Shown piece by piece: positions 27,985-37,261 of a stretch of 64,000 nucleotides of DNA; the stretch's first letter is position 1, and every line of letters starts with the position of its first letter. The DNA lies in assembly GCA_023703655.1 (NCBI GenBank), contig CP097973.1, forward strand, positions 1,172,170 to 1,236,169, read 5' to 3'. The DNA comes from SAR86 cluster bacterium (lineage in GTDB: Bacteria > Pseudomonadota > Gammaproteobacteria > Magnimaribacterales > D2472). Both the position numbers and the translations under genes were made by a program. The notes under the pieces are model-generated. The model worked only from the letters and a program-made list of their open reading frames with translations, had not been told where the DNA came from and ran no database searches.

Positions 27985-29000
27985 TGGAAATATATCAGGT
28001 TGGTGGATCAGTTCGGGATGAGATGCTTGGACATAAGCCAATTGATAAAGACTGGGTGGTTGTAGGATCTTCTCCAGAGGAAATGGAAGCAAAGGGTTTT
28101 ATTCCAATTGGAAAGGACTTTCCTGTATTTTTACACCCAACCTCAAATGAAGAGTATGCTCTAGCAAGAACAGAAAAGAAAATTGCAGAGGGATACAAAG
28201 GATTTAAATTTTATTGTAGTCCAGACATTACTCTCGAGGAAGACTTAATAAGGAGAGACCTAACTATAAATTCTATCGCGAAGGACTCAAATGGAAAGAT
28301 TATTGATCCTTGCAATGGATCAAAAGATATTGCAAAAAAAATCTTTCGAAATACCTCTGATGCTTTCAACGAGGATCCTCTTAGAGCCATTAGAGTTGCT
28401 AGATTTTCTTCATATAAAAAGCTGCATGACTTTAAAATTTCTAATTCTTTGTATGGAGCCATCGAGGAGATCGTGTCAAAAGATGAATTAAACACATTGT
28501 CAGCTGAGAGAGTGTTTGCTGAATCTCAGAAAGCTATGCAAAATCAATATCCTAGTAATTTCTTTGAAAACATTATTCGCCTAAATCTAAAGGATCCATG
28601 GTTTAAGAATCTTGAAAAAGTACCATTCTTAAATGCTAAGAGTGTGAACCACAAATGGTTGCAGCTTGAATTAGGGAATGACTTTAAGATCACTAAGATT
28701 TTGCCGGCATCAACAAAATTGCAAAGTGAAATAAAAGTATTTATGAATCTAATTGAAATTTCAAATTGTAATGAACATGATACATTGACGAAAAAGATCC
28801 TTGAGCTTCATCCTGAAAGGCATTTAGAGCTTATTAAAGGATTGCAGAATGAGTTTGATTCAACTTTAAAAGTCAAAAAAATAGAAAAAATAATTGAAAA
28901 TTACATGCATATTGATTTCAAAGATCTCAGTAAACTTTCACATGATGAGATTATAAAAGCTAAAATATCTAGAGTATCAAGAATGCTAAATGAGTTATGA
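27984..29000 (+). CDS. cca: CCA-adding tRNA nucleotidyltransferase, short form
   Basis: 338 residues. The nucleotidyltransferase head has QVGGSVRDEMLG, the DKDWVVVG metal aspartates, EYALARTEKK and EEDLIRRDLTINSIA, followed by the neck with DPLRAIRVARF. The C-terminal HD phosphohydrolase domain of E. coli Cca (412 residues) is missing. It repairs or adds CCA to tRNA ends. Both tRNAs here encode CCA, so repair is the likely role. Confidence 0.93.
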   Translation: MEIYQVGGSVRDEMLGHKPIDKDWVVVGSSPEEMEAKGFIPIGKDFPVFLHPTSNEEYALARTEKKIAEGYKGFKFYCSPDITLEEDLIRRDLTINSIAKDSNGKIIDPCNGSKDIAKKIFRNTSDAFNEDPLRAIRVARFSSYKKLHDFKISNSLYGAIEEIVSKDELNTLSAERVFAESQKAMQNQYPSNFFENIIRLNLKDPWFKNLEKVPFLNAKSVNHKWLQLELGNDFKITKILPASTKLQSEIKVFMNLIEISNCNEHDTLTKKILELHPERHLELIKGLQNEFDSTLKVKKIEKIIENYMHIDFKDLSKLSHDEIIKAKISRVSRMLNEL

Positions 29001-29725
29001 GTAAATCTGTTTTAATCACGGGTGGAGCGAAAAGAATTGGCAAATCAATTGCTGAAGTATTGTGGACTAAAGGATGGAATATTATTTTACATTACAGAAG
29101 CTCAAGCAAAGATGCTATGTCTCTTGTTAATAATTTTAATTCTAAAAGAGCTGATTCAGCATTTGCTATTAAAGCAGACTTGGATGATCCAAAGGAAGTA
29201 GAAAAATTAGTGGCTGATACTCTTAAATGCTATGGCAGTTTAGATGCGCTTATTAATAATGCATCAACTTTTTTTCCAACTCCTATATCTGAAATTAATG
29301 ATAAAAACTGGGAAGCGCTCATCAATAGCAATCTAAAAGCACCAATCTTTTTAATTGCTGGATTGGCTGGTGCTATTGATAAAAATAAAGGGAACATAAT
29401 AAATATAACAGATATTAATGTTGAAAGAGGCCTAGCAAATCACTCAATATACATTGCAGCCAAGGCTGGACTAGACGCAATTACCAAAGTTTTTGCAAGA
29501 GATCTGTCACCGAATATTAGGGTTAACGCAATAGCACCCGGTGCAATTCTTGAACCTCCTGGAGTGTCATGGACAAAAGAGCAAAAACAAAAGATTATAA
29601 GAAAAGTACCTTTGAAAAAAATGGGTGATGAGACAGATATTTCAAATGCAGTTTTATTTCTTATCGAGTCAGATTATGTAACTGGACAGATTATTAATGT
29701 TGATGGAGGTAAATCAATAATCTAA
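28997..29725 (+). CDS. folM: SDR-family pteridine reductase-like protein
   Basis: 242 residues. TGGAKRIGKSIAE has the Arg-containing TGxxxRIG motif typical of FolM/PTR1 pteridine reductases; NNASTFFPTP, YIAAKAGL (catalytic YxxxK as YIAAK), and the C-terminal GQIINVDGGKSI follow. Predicted to reduce dihydrofolate or dihydromonapterin. Placement two genes from folK and folB supports a pterin role, though it is on the opposite strand. Confidence 0.75.
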   Translation: MSKSVLITGGAKRIGKSIAEVLWTKGWNIILHYRSSSKDAMSLVNNFNSKRADSAFAIKADLDDPKEVEKLVADTLKCYGSLDALINNASTFFPTPISEINDKNWEALINSNLKAPIFLIAGLAGAIDKNKGNIINITDINVERGLANHSIYIAAKAGLDAITKVFARDLSPNIRVNAIAPGAILEPPGVSWTKEQKQKIIRKVPLKKMGDETDISNAVLFLIESDYVTGQIINVDGGKSII

Positions 29726-30768
29726 TGAGCGAGCAGATGTTTTCAGGCACAAAATCTATTGATGATAGATTAAAGTTTAATCTTGAAGGTCTAAAAACAT
29801 ACTTTTCAGAGAATTTAAAAGATTTTGGCAACATCAATTCTGTAGTGCAATTCAAAGGAGGTCAGTCAAATCCTACATATAAAGTTTCAACTCAGAAAAA
29901 GGAATTAGTTCTTAGAAGGAAACCGCCAGGGAAATTACTGCCGTCCGCACATGCTGTGGACCGGGAGTTTAGAGTTATATCTGCGCTTGAAAATACAGAT
30001 GTACCCGTCCCCAAAACTTTTGGCCTATGTAATGATCGAGAAGTTATTGGTACAGAATTTTATATCATGGAATATCTTGATGGTGCAATCTATTGGGATC
30101 TCTTGCTTGAGAAACTTGAACCTGATGATAGAAGAAAAATATATGTAAATAAAAATAAGGTTATATCTGCCCTTCATACCGTAAATTTTGATGATGTAGG
30201 ACTTTCAGATTATGGAAAATCAGGAGATTATGTTGCAAGGCAGGTATCAAGGTGGACTAAACAATATATTGCATCGGAAACAAAGAATATTGAATCTATG
30301 AATAAATTAATTGAATGGTTACCAAAAAATATACCTGCAAATGACCAAACCTCCATCGTGCATGGTGACTTTAGACTCGATAATATAGTGTTCTCTCAAA
30401 ATAATGTTTTGGGTGTTTTAGATTGGGAGTTATCTACTCTTGGTCACCCAATTGCTGATTTTAATTACCACTGTCTTAATTGGCGAAATTTACCAGAATT
30501 ACAAGATGAAAAGTTTTGTAAAAGATCAGGCATTCCAACGGAAAAAGAGTATCTTGCAATGTATTGTGAAAATACTGGCAACGATATCTCTTACGATTGG
30601 GATTTTTATTATATCTTTAATATCTTTAAGCTTGCAGGAATTTTGCAAGGAATCATGGGTAGGGTTAGAGATGGAACTGCTGCCAGCAAACACGCAGAAG
30701 AAAGATCTGATCAAATTGTTCCATTAGCAGATGCTGCATGGGATTTAGTTAAAAAAAATTATTTGTAA
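29725..30768 (+). CDS. Phosphotransferase (APH) family protein, ACAD10-like kinase domain
   Basis: 347 residues. Aminoglycoside-phosphotransferase-type kinase fold: GGQSNPTYKV loop, LRRKPPGKLLPSAHAVDREFRV with the Lys/Glu pair, VHGDFRLDNIVF catalytic loop, and VLDWELSTLGHPIADFNY. The LRRKPPG and SAHAVDRE signature is that of the ACAD10/11-type family implicated in hydroxy-acyl metabolism. Substrate not determinable. It shares one base with the SDR upstream and converges on folK. Confidence 0.8.
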   Translation: MSEQMFSGTKSIDDRLKFNLEGLKTYFSENLKDFGNINSVVQFKGGQSNPTYKVSTQKKELVLRRKPPGKLLPSAHAVDREFRVISALENTDVPVPKTFGLCNDREVIGTEFYIMEYLDGAIYWDLLLEKLEPDDRRKIYVNKNKVISALHTVNFDDVGLSDYGKSGDYVARQVSRWTKQYIASETKNIESMNKLIEWLPKNIPANDQTSIVHGDFRLDNIVFSQNNVLGVLDWELSTLGHPIADFNYHCLNWRNLPELQDEKFCKRSGIPTEKEYLAMYCENTGNDISYDWDFYYIFNIFKLAGILQGIMGRVRDGTAASKHAEERSDQIVPLADAAWDLVKKNYL

Positions 30769-31152
30769 CTAGAGATTAATTAACTCACTTAGAGGCTTTG
30801 AAACAAACTCATACTTCTCGATCTCATCACTCTCAAATACAATTTTCTGATTTTTATCCGTTATCAATGTGATGTCTATGTCTAAGGTTCTAGAACTAAA
30901 TTTTGGAACATCACGATTTCTATCAGCAAGATCCTCAATAGCTTTTAATTGTTTGTTCATTTCGTTGAAGGTCAGATTTGATCTGCCACTTACTACAAGA
31001 TTATGAAAATCATCACCAATAAATCCTTCTGCTTTTGAAATGATGATTGAAGACTGGATAAGATCTTCAAGCAGTTCATTCAATTTCTTAATAGCAAATG
31101 ATATGTTTTTTTCAGGCTCAATATTGCTACCAATAGATAAATAAAAAATCAT
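30769..31152 (-). CDS. folK: 2-amino-4-hydroxy-6-hydroxymethyldihydropteridine pyrophosphokinase
   Basis: 127 residues, shorter than the usual ~160. Seen: FYLSIGSNIEPEKNI at the N-terminus, HNLVVSG, LKAIEDLADRNR, and SSRTLDIDITL (metal-binding Asp pair of the RPLDLDLL motif). Transfers pyrophosphate to the pterin in folate synthesis. One base overlap with folB; converges with the kinase-like gene with no gap. Confidence 0.88.
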   Translation of the reverse strand: MIFYLSIGSNIEPEKNISFAIKKLNELLEDLIQSSIIISKAEGFIGDDFHNLVVSGRSNLTFNEMNKQLKAIEDLADRNRDVPKFSSRTLDIDITLITDKNQKIVFESDEIEKYEFVSKPLSELINL

Positions 31153-31499
31153 TATCGCTCAATAATTATCCCAACATCTTTTGCATTCCTCAAAGCACCA
31201 GGTTTTGATACTCTTATTCTTATCGAATTATTAGGATGATCCCGTTTAATTAATACTGCTATGGATTCTGCAAGAGATTCTTGGAGCTTATAACTTGATT
31301 TTTCTACATGGCTAATCACAGCTTTAGTAATTTTTTTGTAATCTATGGTGTCATTTACCGAATCCTTAGCTGAAGCAGCTTTGTTATCAAAAAATATATC
31401 AATATCGATACTAACTTCTTGCCTTACTTTTCTTTCCCAATCATATAGACCAATAATGGTTTGAACCCTAAGATCTTTAATGTACATGACATCATCCAT
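31152..31499 (-). CDS. folB: Dihydroneopterin aldolase
   Basis: 115 residues from ATG 31499, one base after the tsaD stop; an upstream extension inside tsaD is discarded. Motifs: VQTIIGLYDWERKVRQ, the DYKKITKAV strand, and the C-terminal IRIRVSKPGALRNAKDVGIIIER. It cleaves dihydroneopterin to the hydroxymethylpterin substrate of FolK. tsaD-folB-folK looks like one leftward unit. Confidence 0.93.
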   Translation of the reverse strand: MDDVMYIKDLRVQTIIGLYDWERKVRQEVSIDIDIFFDNKAASAKDSVNDTIDYKKITKAVISHVEKSSYKLQESLAESIAVLIKRDHPNNSIRIRVSKPGALRNAKDVGIIIER

Positions 31500-31500
31500 T

Positions 31501-32499
31501 TCAACACTCCTGAAGTGGCCATCTGGCTCTGACTTTTGATTCAAGTGCAAAAGATCGATCACTCGCCTTTAATGATCCTAGATATGCAATCATGGCTGCA
31601 TTATCAGTGCAATATTTTAATTGAGGGTATATGGTACGAATGCCTTTAGCTTTTGCTTTTTCAGAGACCTTTTTTCTTAGCTCATCATTTGCAGCAACAC
31701 CGCCGGCCAAAACTATACAATCAATTTTTTTATTTTCTGCAGATAATATAAGTTTGTGTACCAAAACATCGGTAATGGCACTTTGAAAAGAAGCTGCAAT
31801 ATCACATATAATTTTTTTATCTGTTTTGTCTACCTCTTTTGTTGCATATAAGACTGCTGTTTTAAGACCACTAAAACTCATGTCAAAGGATTTATCTTGA
31901 ATCATTGGCCGTGGAAAAGAAAATGATGATGGATTGCCTTTTTTTGCTACTTTTTGAATTTCTGGTCCACCGGGATAACCTAATCCTAAAAGTTTACTTA
32001 CTTTATCAAAAGCCTCTCCAGATGCGTCATCTCTAGTTTCACCTAATAATTCATAATCACCAAGGTTGTTCACTTGCACAATCATAGTGTGACCACCTGA
32101 AACTAATAGAGTAATAAATGGGTAATCTAAATCGATGGATGGATCAATCTTTGGTGCGTGTAGGTGTGCTTCAAGATGATTGATATTTATTAGAGGAACT
32201 CCTAAAGAAAAAGATAGTCCTTGTGCAAAATTTTCTCCTACTAATAATGCTCCAACCAATCCTGGACCTGAAGTGTAAGCAATTTGGTCAATCTTATCGA
32301 TTGCACAATCACTCTCCACGTTATGAAGCATTCCAATAATTTTTGAACAATGATCTCTCGATGCTAATTCTGGAACAACTCCGCCATATGCAGCATGAAT
32401 TTCTTGTGAAAAAACAGATTCAGAAATAATACCTTTATCAGAATCATGAATAGCCAAAGCGGTCTCATCGCAAGATGTTTCAATTCCCAGTGTAATCAT
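31501..32499 (-). CDS. tsaD: tRNA N6-threonylcarbamoyladenosine transferase subunit
   Basis: 332 residues. Motifs: [14 protein letters not shown], the HLEAHLHAP metal-binding histidines, [47 protein letters not shown] and [10 protein letters not shown]. Adds t6A37 to ANN-reading tRNAs. Divergent from rpsU-yqeY, as in most gammaproteobacteria. Confidence 0.97.
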   Translation of the reverse strand: MITLGIETSCDETALAIHDSDKGIISESVFSQEIHAAYGGVVPELASRDHCSKIIGMLHNVESDCAIDKIDQIAYTSGPGLVGALLVGENFAQGLSFSLGVPLININHLEAHLHAPKIDPSIDLDYPFITLLVSGGHTMIVQVNNLGDYELLGETRDDASGEAFDKVSKLLGLGYPGGPEIQKVAKKGNPSSFSFPRPMIQDKSFDMSFSGLKTAVLYATKEVDKTDKKIICDIAASFQSAITDVLVHKLILSAENKKIDCIVLAGGVAANDELRKKVSEKAKAKGIRTIYPQLKYCTDNAAMIAYLGSLKASDRSFALESKVRARWPLQEC

Positions 32500-32507
32500 A
32501 TAAGTTT

Positions 32508-32536
32508 TTGCATTCAGTTCATAAAAATAATAAACT
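32508..32536 (+). promoter_or_regulatory. Sigma-70 promoter for rpsU
   Basis: TTGCAT at 32508-32513 and TAAACT at 32531-32536 are separated by exactly 17 bases. Predicted transcription start is about 32543, only a few bases before the rpsU ATG at 32550, so the mRNA would be almost leaderless and has no visible Shine-Dalgarno sequence. Confidence 0.5.
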
Positions 32537-32549
32537 ACGCATCTTAATT

Positions 32550-32768
32550 ATGCCTTCAATTAAAATAAAAGATACAGATTACTTTGATATCGGTTTAAGA
32601 AAATTCAAAAGAGCTTGCGAAAAAGCAGGCATAGTCCCGGAAATCAGAAAAAGAGAATTTTACGAGAAACCAACTGAGATGCGAAAGAGAAAAATGGCTG
32701 CAGCAATCAAAAGAGCCCATAAAACTAATAGAAAATTTAGTTTCTCAAGACAGAGATCGCGTCGTTAA
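32550..32768 (+). CDS. rpsU: 30S ribosomal protein bS21
   Basis: 72 residues from ATG 32550. Basic protein with [31 protein letters not shown] and a basic C-terminal tail, as in bS21. Small-subunit protein. Upstream frame to 32508 is promoter sequence and discarded. The classic rpsU-dnaG-rpoD operon is broken here: dnaG-rpoD lies 25 kb away in another unit. yqeY follows after one base. Confidence 0.97.
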   Translation: MPSIKIKDTDYFDIGLRKFKRACEKAGIVPEIRKREFYEKPTEMRKRKMAAAIKRAHKTNRKFSFSRQRSRR

Positions 32769-32769
32769 A

Positions 32770-33216
32770 TTGTCCCTATTAACTAAAATCAATTCTGATC
32801 TTAAGCAAGCAATGCTGGATAAAGATGTTTTAACTAGAGATACCATAAGAATGTTGATATCAGAGATCAAAAGATTCGAAATAGATAATAAAGCTGAAGC
32901 TGGTGAGGAAACCATACTAAGCATTATTCAGAAGATGGTGAAACAGAGAAATGATTCAATTGAGCAATTTCAAAAAGGTGGGAGAAAGGATCTAGCAGAT
33001 AAAGAAATTAGTCAGTTAGAGATTATAAAAAAGTATATGCCAGCACAAATGAGTGCTGAAGAAATTGAGTTAATAATTAATGATGTTATCAAATCCACTA
33101 ATTCTGAAACCATGCAAGACATGGGTAAAGTAATGGGTGCAGCAAAATCTCAACTCCAAGGTAAGGCAGATATGTCATTAGTTAGTGATATTGTTAAGCA
33201 GTTGCTATCAGGTTAA
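32770..33216 (+). CDS. yqeY: GatB/YqeY domain protein
   Basis: 148 residues, family length. N-terminal helical domain (LLTKINSDLKQAML, TRDTIRMLISEIK) and the C-terminal GatB-like tail (MGKVMGAAKSQLQGKADMSLVSDIVKQLL). Thought to assist tRNA-dependent amidotransferase-type functions; role unproven. TTG start at 32770, one base after rpsU. Converges with the amidohydrolase gene with a four-base overlap. Confidence 0.9.
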   Translation: MSLLTKINSDLKQAMLDKDVLTRDTIRMLISEIKRFEIDNKAEAGEETILSIIQKMVKQRNDSIEQFQKGGRKDLADKEISQLEIIKKYMPAQMSAEEIELIINDVIKSTNSETMQDMGKVMGAAKSQLQGKADMSLVSDIVKQLLSG

Positions 33217-34451
33217 TGAATATATGCTTTGGGTAAATCATTAGTATCTGTATATCTTTCAGTTAATCTATCCGATCTAGTGGTAAGATCTTGTATCTCA
33301 CCATTTATTAATACTGATAGTGGGTAAGACATTTGTTCAAGAGGATCCTCTGTCCAAATAACAATATCAGCATAATTGCCTTTCTTAATTTGCCCTCTGT
33401 CTTTTAATTTAAATGTTTCAGCCACAGTTAACGTCATTCCCCTAATAGCGTTCTTGTAACTCATCCCATGTGCAACAGCATTCCCTGCACCTTGACGCAT
33501 AAGATGATAATTATGACTTCTTTGAGTACTGAACATGACCTTAATGCCATTTTTATCAAGAATACCCCCTAATTTGATGTCAGATGCCAACTCGTCAAAA
33601 GAATTAGGTATGTTATCCATTGGGTCAATAATTACTGGAACACCGCTATCTTTTATTTGTTGAATTATTAATGGAGCTTCTTCTACACTCATCAATATCA
33701 TATCCAAGTTAAAAATCTTTTTTAGGCGAAGTGCTTGAAGAATATCTGCTGCGCGATTGACCTCAATTACTATGGGAAGCTCACGCATAGCAACTTTGTT
33801 CAGTGCGATAATGTCCTGTTCAAGTAATCCAAATGAACTAGCTAAATTATCATCAAGCAGTTCGGAAATGTTATCAGAATTTAATTTTTGCGCTAAAAGT
33901 AGCATAGACTCCATCAGCTGAATATTTTCTGATCTTGAACCTTGTACATTGCCAATCCTTGCATACATTGCGATGTCCTGCAGTCCAGTAATGTCATATT
34001 TTCCATCCAAAAGAAAATAAGAACCCATCCCTTTAAATATTTCATTTGAATAGCCTGGTGTAGATATCGCAGATGTTACTCCATTGGATTTATTCCATGG
34101 AATTAAAGTAGAGTTTGGATTAAATGCATAAAAGATGCTAAATCCAGGTCCATATATGCTAGATTCGTCATCCGTTGTTACATCAAGAGCATTGATTTCT
34201 ACAACGCCAATGTTGCTAATTGGAGATATCAGTCCTGGCGTAACAATCTTGTCTGAGGCATCAATAAGCCTATCAGCTCTAGACTCATTGATCCCAGAGC
34301 TAATTTCAATAATTCTTGCTCCATCGATCAAAATATCTGCTTTAAATGGATTTTTACCTGATCCATCTAAGATAGTGCCTGATGTAATAAGAATAGATTC
34401 AGCCTGTATAAAGCTAACACTGATTAGGGCTAAAAAAATAATTTTTTTCAT
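33213..34451 (-). CDS. Secreted amidohydrolase-like protein lacking the HxH metal motif
   Basis: 412 residues with a signal peptide (IIFLALISVSFIQA). Amidohydrolase layout: N-terminal beta-sandwich (LITSGTILDG...DILIDGARI), barrel entry TPGLISPISNIG, and C-terminal GNYADIVIWTEDPLE. The barrel-entry site where the partner gene has H111 and H113 reads I78 and N80, so metal binding is probably lost. It may be a non-catalytic partner of the next gene, which it overlaps by four bases. Confidence 0.8.
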   Translation of the reverse strand: MKKIIFLALISVSFIQAESILITSGTILDGSGKNPFKADILIDGARIIEISSGINESRADRLIDASDKIVTPGLISPISNIGVVEINALDVTTDDESSIYGPGFSIFYAFNPNSTLIPWNKSNGVTSAISTPGYSNEIFKGMGSYFLLDGKYDITGLQDIAMYARIGNVQGSRSENIQLMESMLLLAQKLNSDNISELLDDNLASSFGLLEQDIIALNKVAMRELPIVIEVNRAADILQALRLKKIFNLDMILMSVEEAPLIIQQIKDSGVPVIIDPMDNIPNSFDELASDIKLGGILDKNGIKVMFSTQRSHNYHLMRQGAGNAVAHGMSYKNAIRGMTLTVAETFKLKDRGQIKKGNYADIVIWTEDPLEQMSYPLSVLINGEIQDLTTRSDRLTERYTDTNDLPKAYIH

Positions 34452-35881
34452 TGCACTATCCTCTCAGATGTGGGATTTAGAATTCCTAAATCAAAATCTG
34501 TTACTGGCTGACTGGAATCTTTAAAATAGTCATACGCAAGAGCTCCATCAATAAAAACTTTTTCAGCAATTGAATAAACACTAAAGGGATCTCCGCTCCA
34601 GATAACTAAATCTGCATCTTTGCCGACCTCGATAGAGCCAGTCTGATCAAATATCCCAGCAGCTATTGCAGGATTGCTCGTAATCCATCTCATAGCTCTA
34701 GCTTTCGAAATATCATATCCAGCTCTGATGCCTGCAATAAGTGCTTTGGCAGCCTCTTGATTTAAATGTTGAATTCCTACCTCATCGTCTGAGTGAACTA
34801 TTGCGCATCCTGTTCCACCTCTAGCCTGATCAACAATAGCAATATTTGCAGGCACCATGTCATAAGCTTCATGTTTAAAGCCCCACCAGTCTGCCCAAAG
34901 TGCACCACAGATTCCCTCATCCGCAAGAAGATCAGCAATCTTGTATGCTTCAACAGCATGATGAAATGCAGTAATTTGATAGTTAAATTCATGAGACATT
35001 TCTATCATCATTGCCATTTCATCTGCTCTGTAACAATGGTTTTGGACAAGGATGTTACCATCTAAAACTCCAGCAAGTGTATCGAGCTGGAGATCTCTCA
35101 TTGGAGGATCTAGTAATTCACGTGCACTCGGTGATTTTTCATAATATTCAGCCTGAAGTTTTTTGTAATTTTCAGCTCTTATCCATGCTTTCCTAAAACC
35201 AGCCATATTACCCATTCTCGTTGAGGGTGCTTGACCCCTATTGCCATACACTCTTTTAGGGTTTTCACCACAAGCCATCTTTAAGCTATGTGGAGCATTT
35301 GGAAATTTCATATCATGAATGGTGTTTCTAGGGACATTTTTGAATGTTGCTCCTCTACCACCCATTAAATTTGCAGAGCCAGGTAAAACATGAAAGGCTG
35401 TCACGCCTCCTTTCAGTGCAAGAGTAAATTGTGGATCTTGCGTCCAAACTGAATGTTCAGCCCAAACTTCAGCAGTTATCGGATCTGTAGCTTCATTACC
35501 ATCTGAGCTAGTTCTTACTCCCGGTGCAGGATAAACACCCATATGAGAATGGATATCAATAATTCCGGGTGTAAGCCATTTATTGTCTGAATGGTATGTG
35601 GTTGCATTTTCAACTTCTATATCTTTATCTATATTTATAATATTTCCTTCATCAAAAAGTACATCATAATTAAGATAAACATTACCAATGCCATCATAAA
35701 TATTAGCATCTTTGATTAGAGTTAAATTTGAAGACATTGCTGAGTAATTAGATGCAAATGGTTTTCTATTTTGTTCTTTCTTGTCTGATAGTTCTGAGTC
35801 TAAATTGGATTCAAGTTCAGGTTCTGCGCAAGAGTTTAAAAAACAAACTGTAATCGCACTAAGCAAAATTCTTTTTTTCAT
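34448..35881 (-). CDS. Lipoprotein amidohydrolase
   Basis: 477 residues with lipobox LNSC and lipidated Cys at residue 18. The metal-dependent amidohydrolase motifs are retained: TPGIIDIHSHMG (H111, H113), QNHCYRADE, TAFHHAVE, IVHSDDE and the C-terminal GSIEVGKDADLVIWSGDP. Probably outer-membrane-anchored and periplasm-facing, acting on an imide, amide or dipeptide-type substrate; the exact substrate is unknown. Pairs with the degenerate homologue downstream. Confidence 0.85.
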   Translation of the reverse strand: MKKRILLSAITVCFLNSCAEPELESNLDSELSDKKEQNRKPFASNYSAMSSNLTLIKDANIYDGIGNVYLNYDVLFDEGNIINIDKDIEVENATTYHSDNKWLTPGIIDIHSHMGVYPAPGVRTSSDGNEATDPITAEVWAEHSVWTQDPQFTLALKGGVTAFHVLPGSANLMGGRGATFKNVPRNTIHDMKFPNAPHSLKMACGENPKRVYGNRGQAPSTRMGNMAGFRKAWIRAENYKKLQAEYYEKSPSARELLDPPMRDLQLDTLAGVLDGNILVQNHCYRADEMAMMIEMSHEFNYQITAFHHAVEAYKIADLLADEGICGALWADWWGFKHEAYDMVPANIAIVDQARGGTGCAIVHSDDEVGIQHLNQEAAKALIAGIRAGYDISKARAMRWITSNPAIAAGIFDQTGSIEVGKDADLVIWSGDPFSVYSIAEKVFIDGALAYDYFKDSSQPVTDFDLGILNPTSERIVQ

Positions 35882-35915
35882 ATGCTAATCCTAAATAATA
35901 TCTAATAAGGATATA

Positions 35916-36629
35916 ATGCTTTTCATGGTAAGGGCAAATAAAAGAAAACATGACGCATTAAGGGACATTGAAGTAGATATAGACATTAATAAAAATGCCG
36001 AAGGATCTGCTCTTATAAAGTTCGGAAATACTCATGTTATATGTACTGCTTCGGTTGAGAATAATGTTCCAGTTTGGATGCGTGGGTCAAGTGAAGGTTG
36101 GGTAACTGCAGAATATGGCATGTTGCCAAGATCTACAAATGAAAGAATGAGAAGAGAAGCTGCAAGAGGTAAACAAAGCGGAAGAACGTTAGAAATTCAG
36201 AGGCTCATTGGCAGATCTCTTCGACAGTGCGTGGATTTAAAGTATTTGAAAGACAAAATGATTACTGTCGATTGTGATGTCATTCAAGCTGATGGTGGCA
36301 CAAGAACAGCTTCGATAACTGGCGGATGTATAGCTTTATTTCTTGCCTTAAAAAATCACCTTAATGAGCATCGAGCAATCAAACAACATATTGCGGCAGT
36401 TTCAATTGGTATTTTAAATGATCAGCCAATTCTAGATCTTGATTATGATGAGGATTCGACCGCTGAAACAGATTTAAATCTTGTAATGAATGAGAACCTT
36501 GAAGTTATTGAAATACAAGGCACTGCTGAGAAAAATCCTTTTACAATTGAACAATTGGATCAAATGATAAGCATCGGTTCTAATGCGATCAATCAGTTGA
36601 TAAAAATTCAAAAAGAATGCATAAATTAG
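35916..36629 (+). CDS. rph: Ribonuclease PH
   Basis: 237 residues. Motifs: MLPRSTNERMRREAARGKQSGRT-type block (seen as GMLPRSTNERM and GKQSGRTLEIQRLIGRSLR), DCDVIQADGGTRTASITGG and LDLDYDEDSTAETDLN. Phosphorolytic 3' trimming of tRNA precursors. ATG 35916 has AAGGA four bases upstream; ATG 35925 is an alternative. Overlaps pyrE by 13 bases, the usual rph-pyrE pair. Divergent from the lipoprotein amidohydrolase. Confidence 0.96.
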   Translation: MLFMVRANKRKHDALRDIEVDIDINKNAEGSALIKFGNTHVICTASVENNVPVWMRGSSEGWVTAEYGMLPRSTNERMRREAARGKQSGRTLEIQRLIGRSLRQCVDLKYLKDKMITVDCDVIQADGGTRTASITGGCIALFLALKNHLNEHRAIKQHIAAVSIGILNDQPILDLDYDEDSTAETDLNLVMNENLEVIEIQGTAEKNPFTIEQLDQMISIGSNAINQLIKIQKECIN

Positions 36630-37261
36630 AAAAATTTCAAATTGATTTCATTAATGAAGCAATTAATTCAAATGCATTACAGTTTGGTGATTTCACACTT
36701 AAATCAGGCAGAAAGAGTCCCTATTTTTTCAATGCTTCAAAATTACTAACAAATGCAAATTTAAAAGTAGTAATTGACAGTTTTGTGGCACGATTGAAGT
36801 TAAGTTCGATAGCAATAGATCAAATATTTGGACCTGCCTATAAAGGAACCATATTTGGGAGTATGTTAGGTATGAAAATGAATGAAGAGATCAAAAATCT
36901 ATCATTATGCTTTAACAGAAAAGAAGTCAAGAATCATGGAGAGGGTGGTGAGTTTATTGGTGATTTACCCATGGGAAACGTATTAATAGTAGATGATGTA
37001 TTATCTGCAGGGACTGCAGCAAAAGAAGCTATTGAGCTTATAAAAAAATATAATGCAAAACCTGTAGGCCTTTTAATTGGTTTGGATCGTCAGGAAAAGG
37101 GCTCTCATGAATTATCTGCAAAAGCAGAACTCAAAAAGGAATTCGATATTGAGGTATTCTCAATAATAAATTTAGATGACTTAATTTCATATCTACATGA
37201 TAAAGACTATCAATCACAGCAAAAATTAATGAATGAATATAGATCTAAGTGGGGTGCGTAA
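36617..37261 (+). CDS. pyrE: Orotate phosphoribosyltransferase
   Basis: 214 residues. Motifs: LKSGRKSPYFFNA, FGPAYKGTIFG, FNRKEVKNHGEGG (catalytic flexible loop), and NVLIVDDVLSAGTA (PRPP binding). Pyrimidine nucleotide synthesis. Located after rph; ribE starts immediately after the stop. Confidence 0.96.
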   Translation: MHKLEKFQIDFINEAINSNALQFGDFTLKSGRKSPYFFNASKLLTNANLKVVIDSFVARLKLSSIAIDQIFGPAYKGTIFGSMLGMKMNEEIKNLSLCFNRKEVKNHGEGGEFIGDLPMGNVLIVDDVLSAGTAAKEAIELIKKYNAKPVGLLIGLDRQEKGSHELSAKAELKKEFDIEVFSIINLDDLISYLHDKDYQSQQKLMNEYRSKWGA

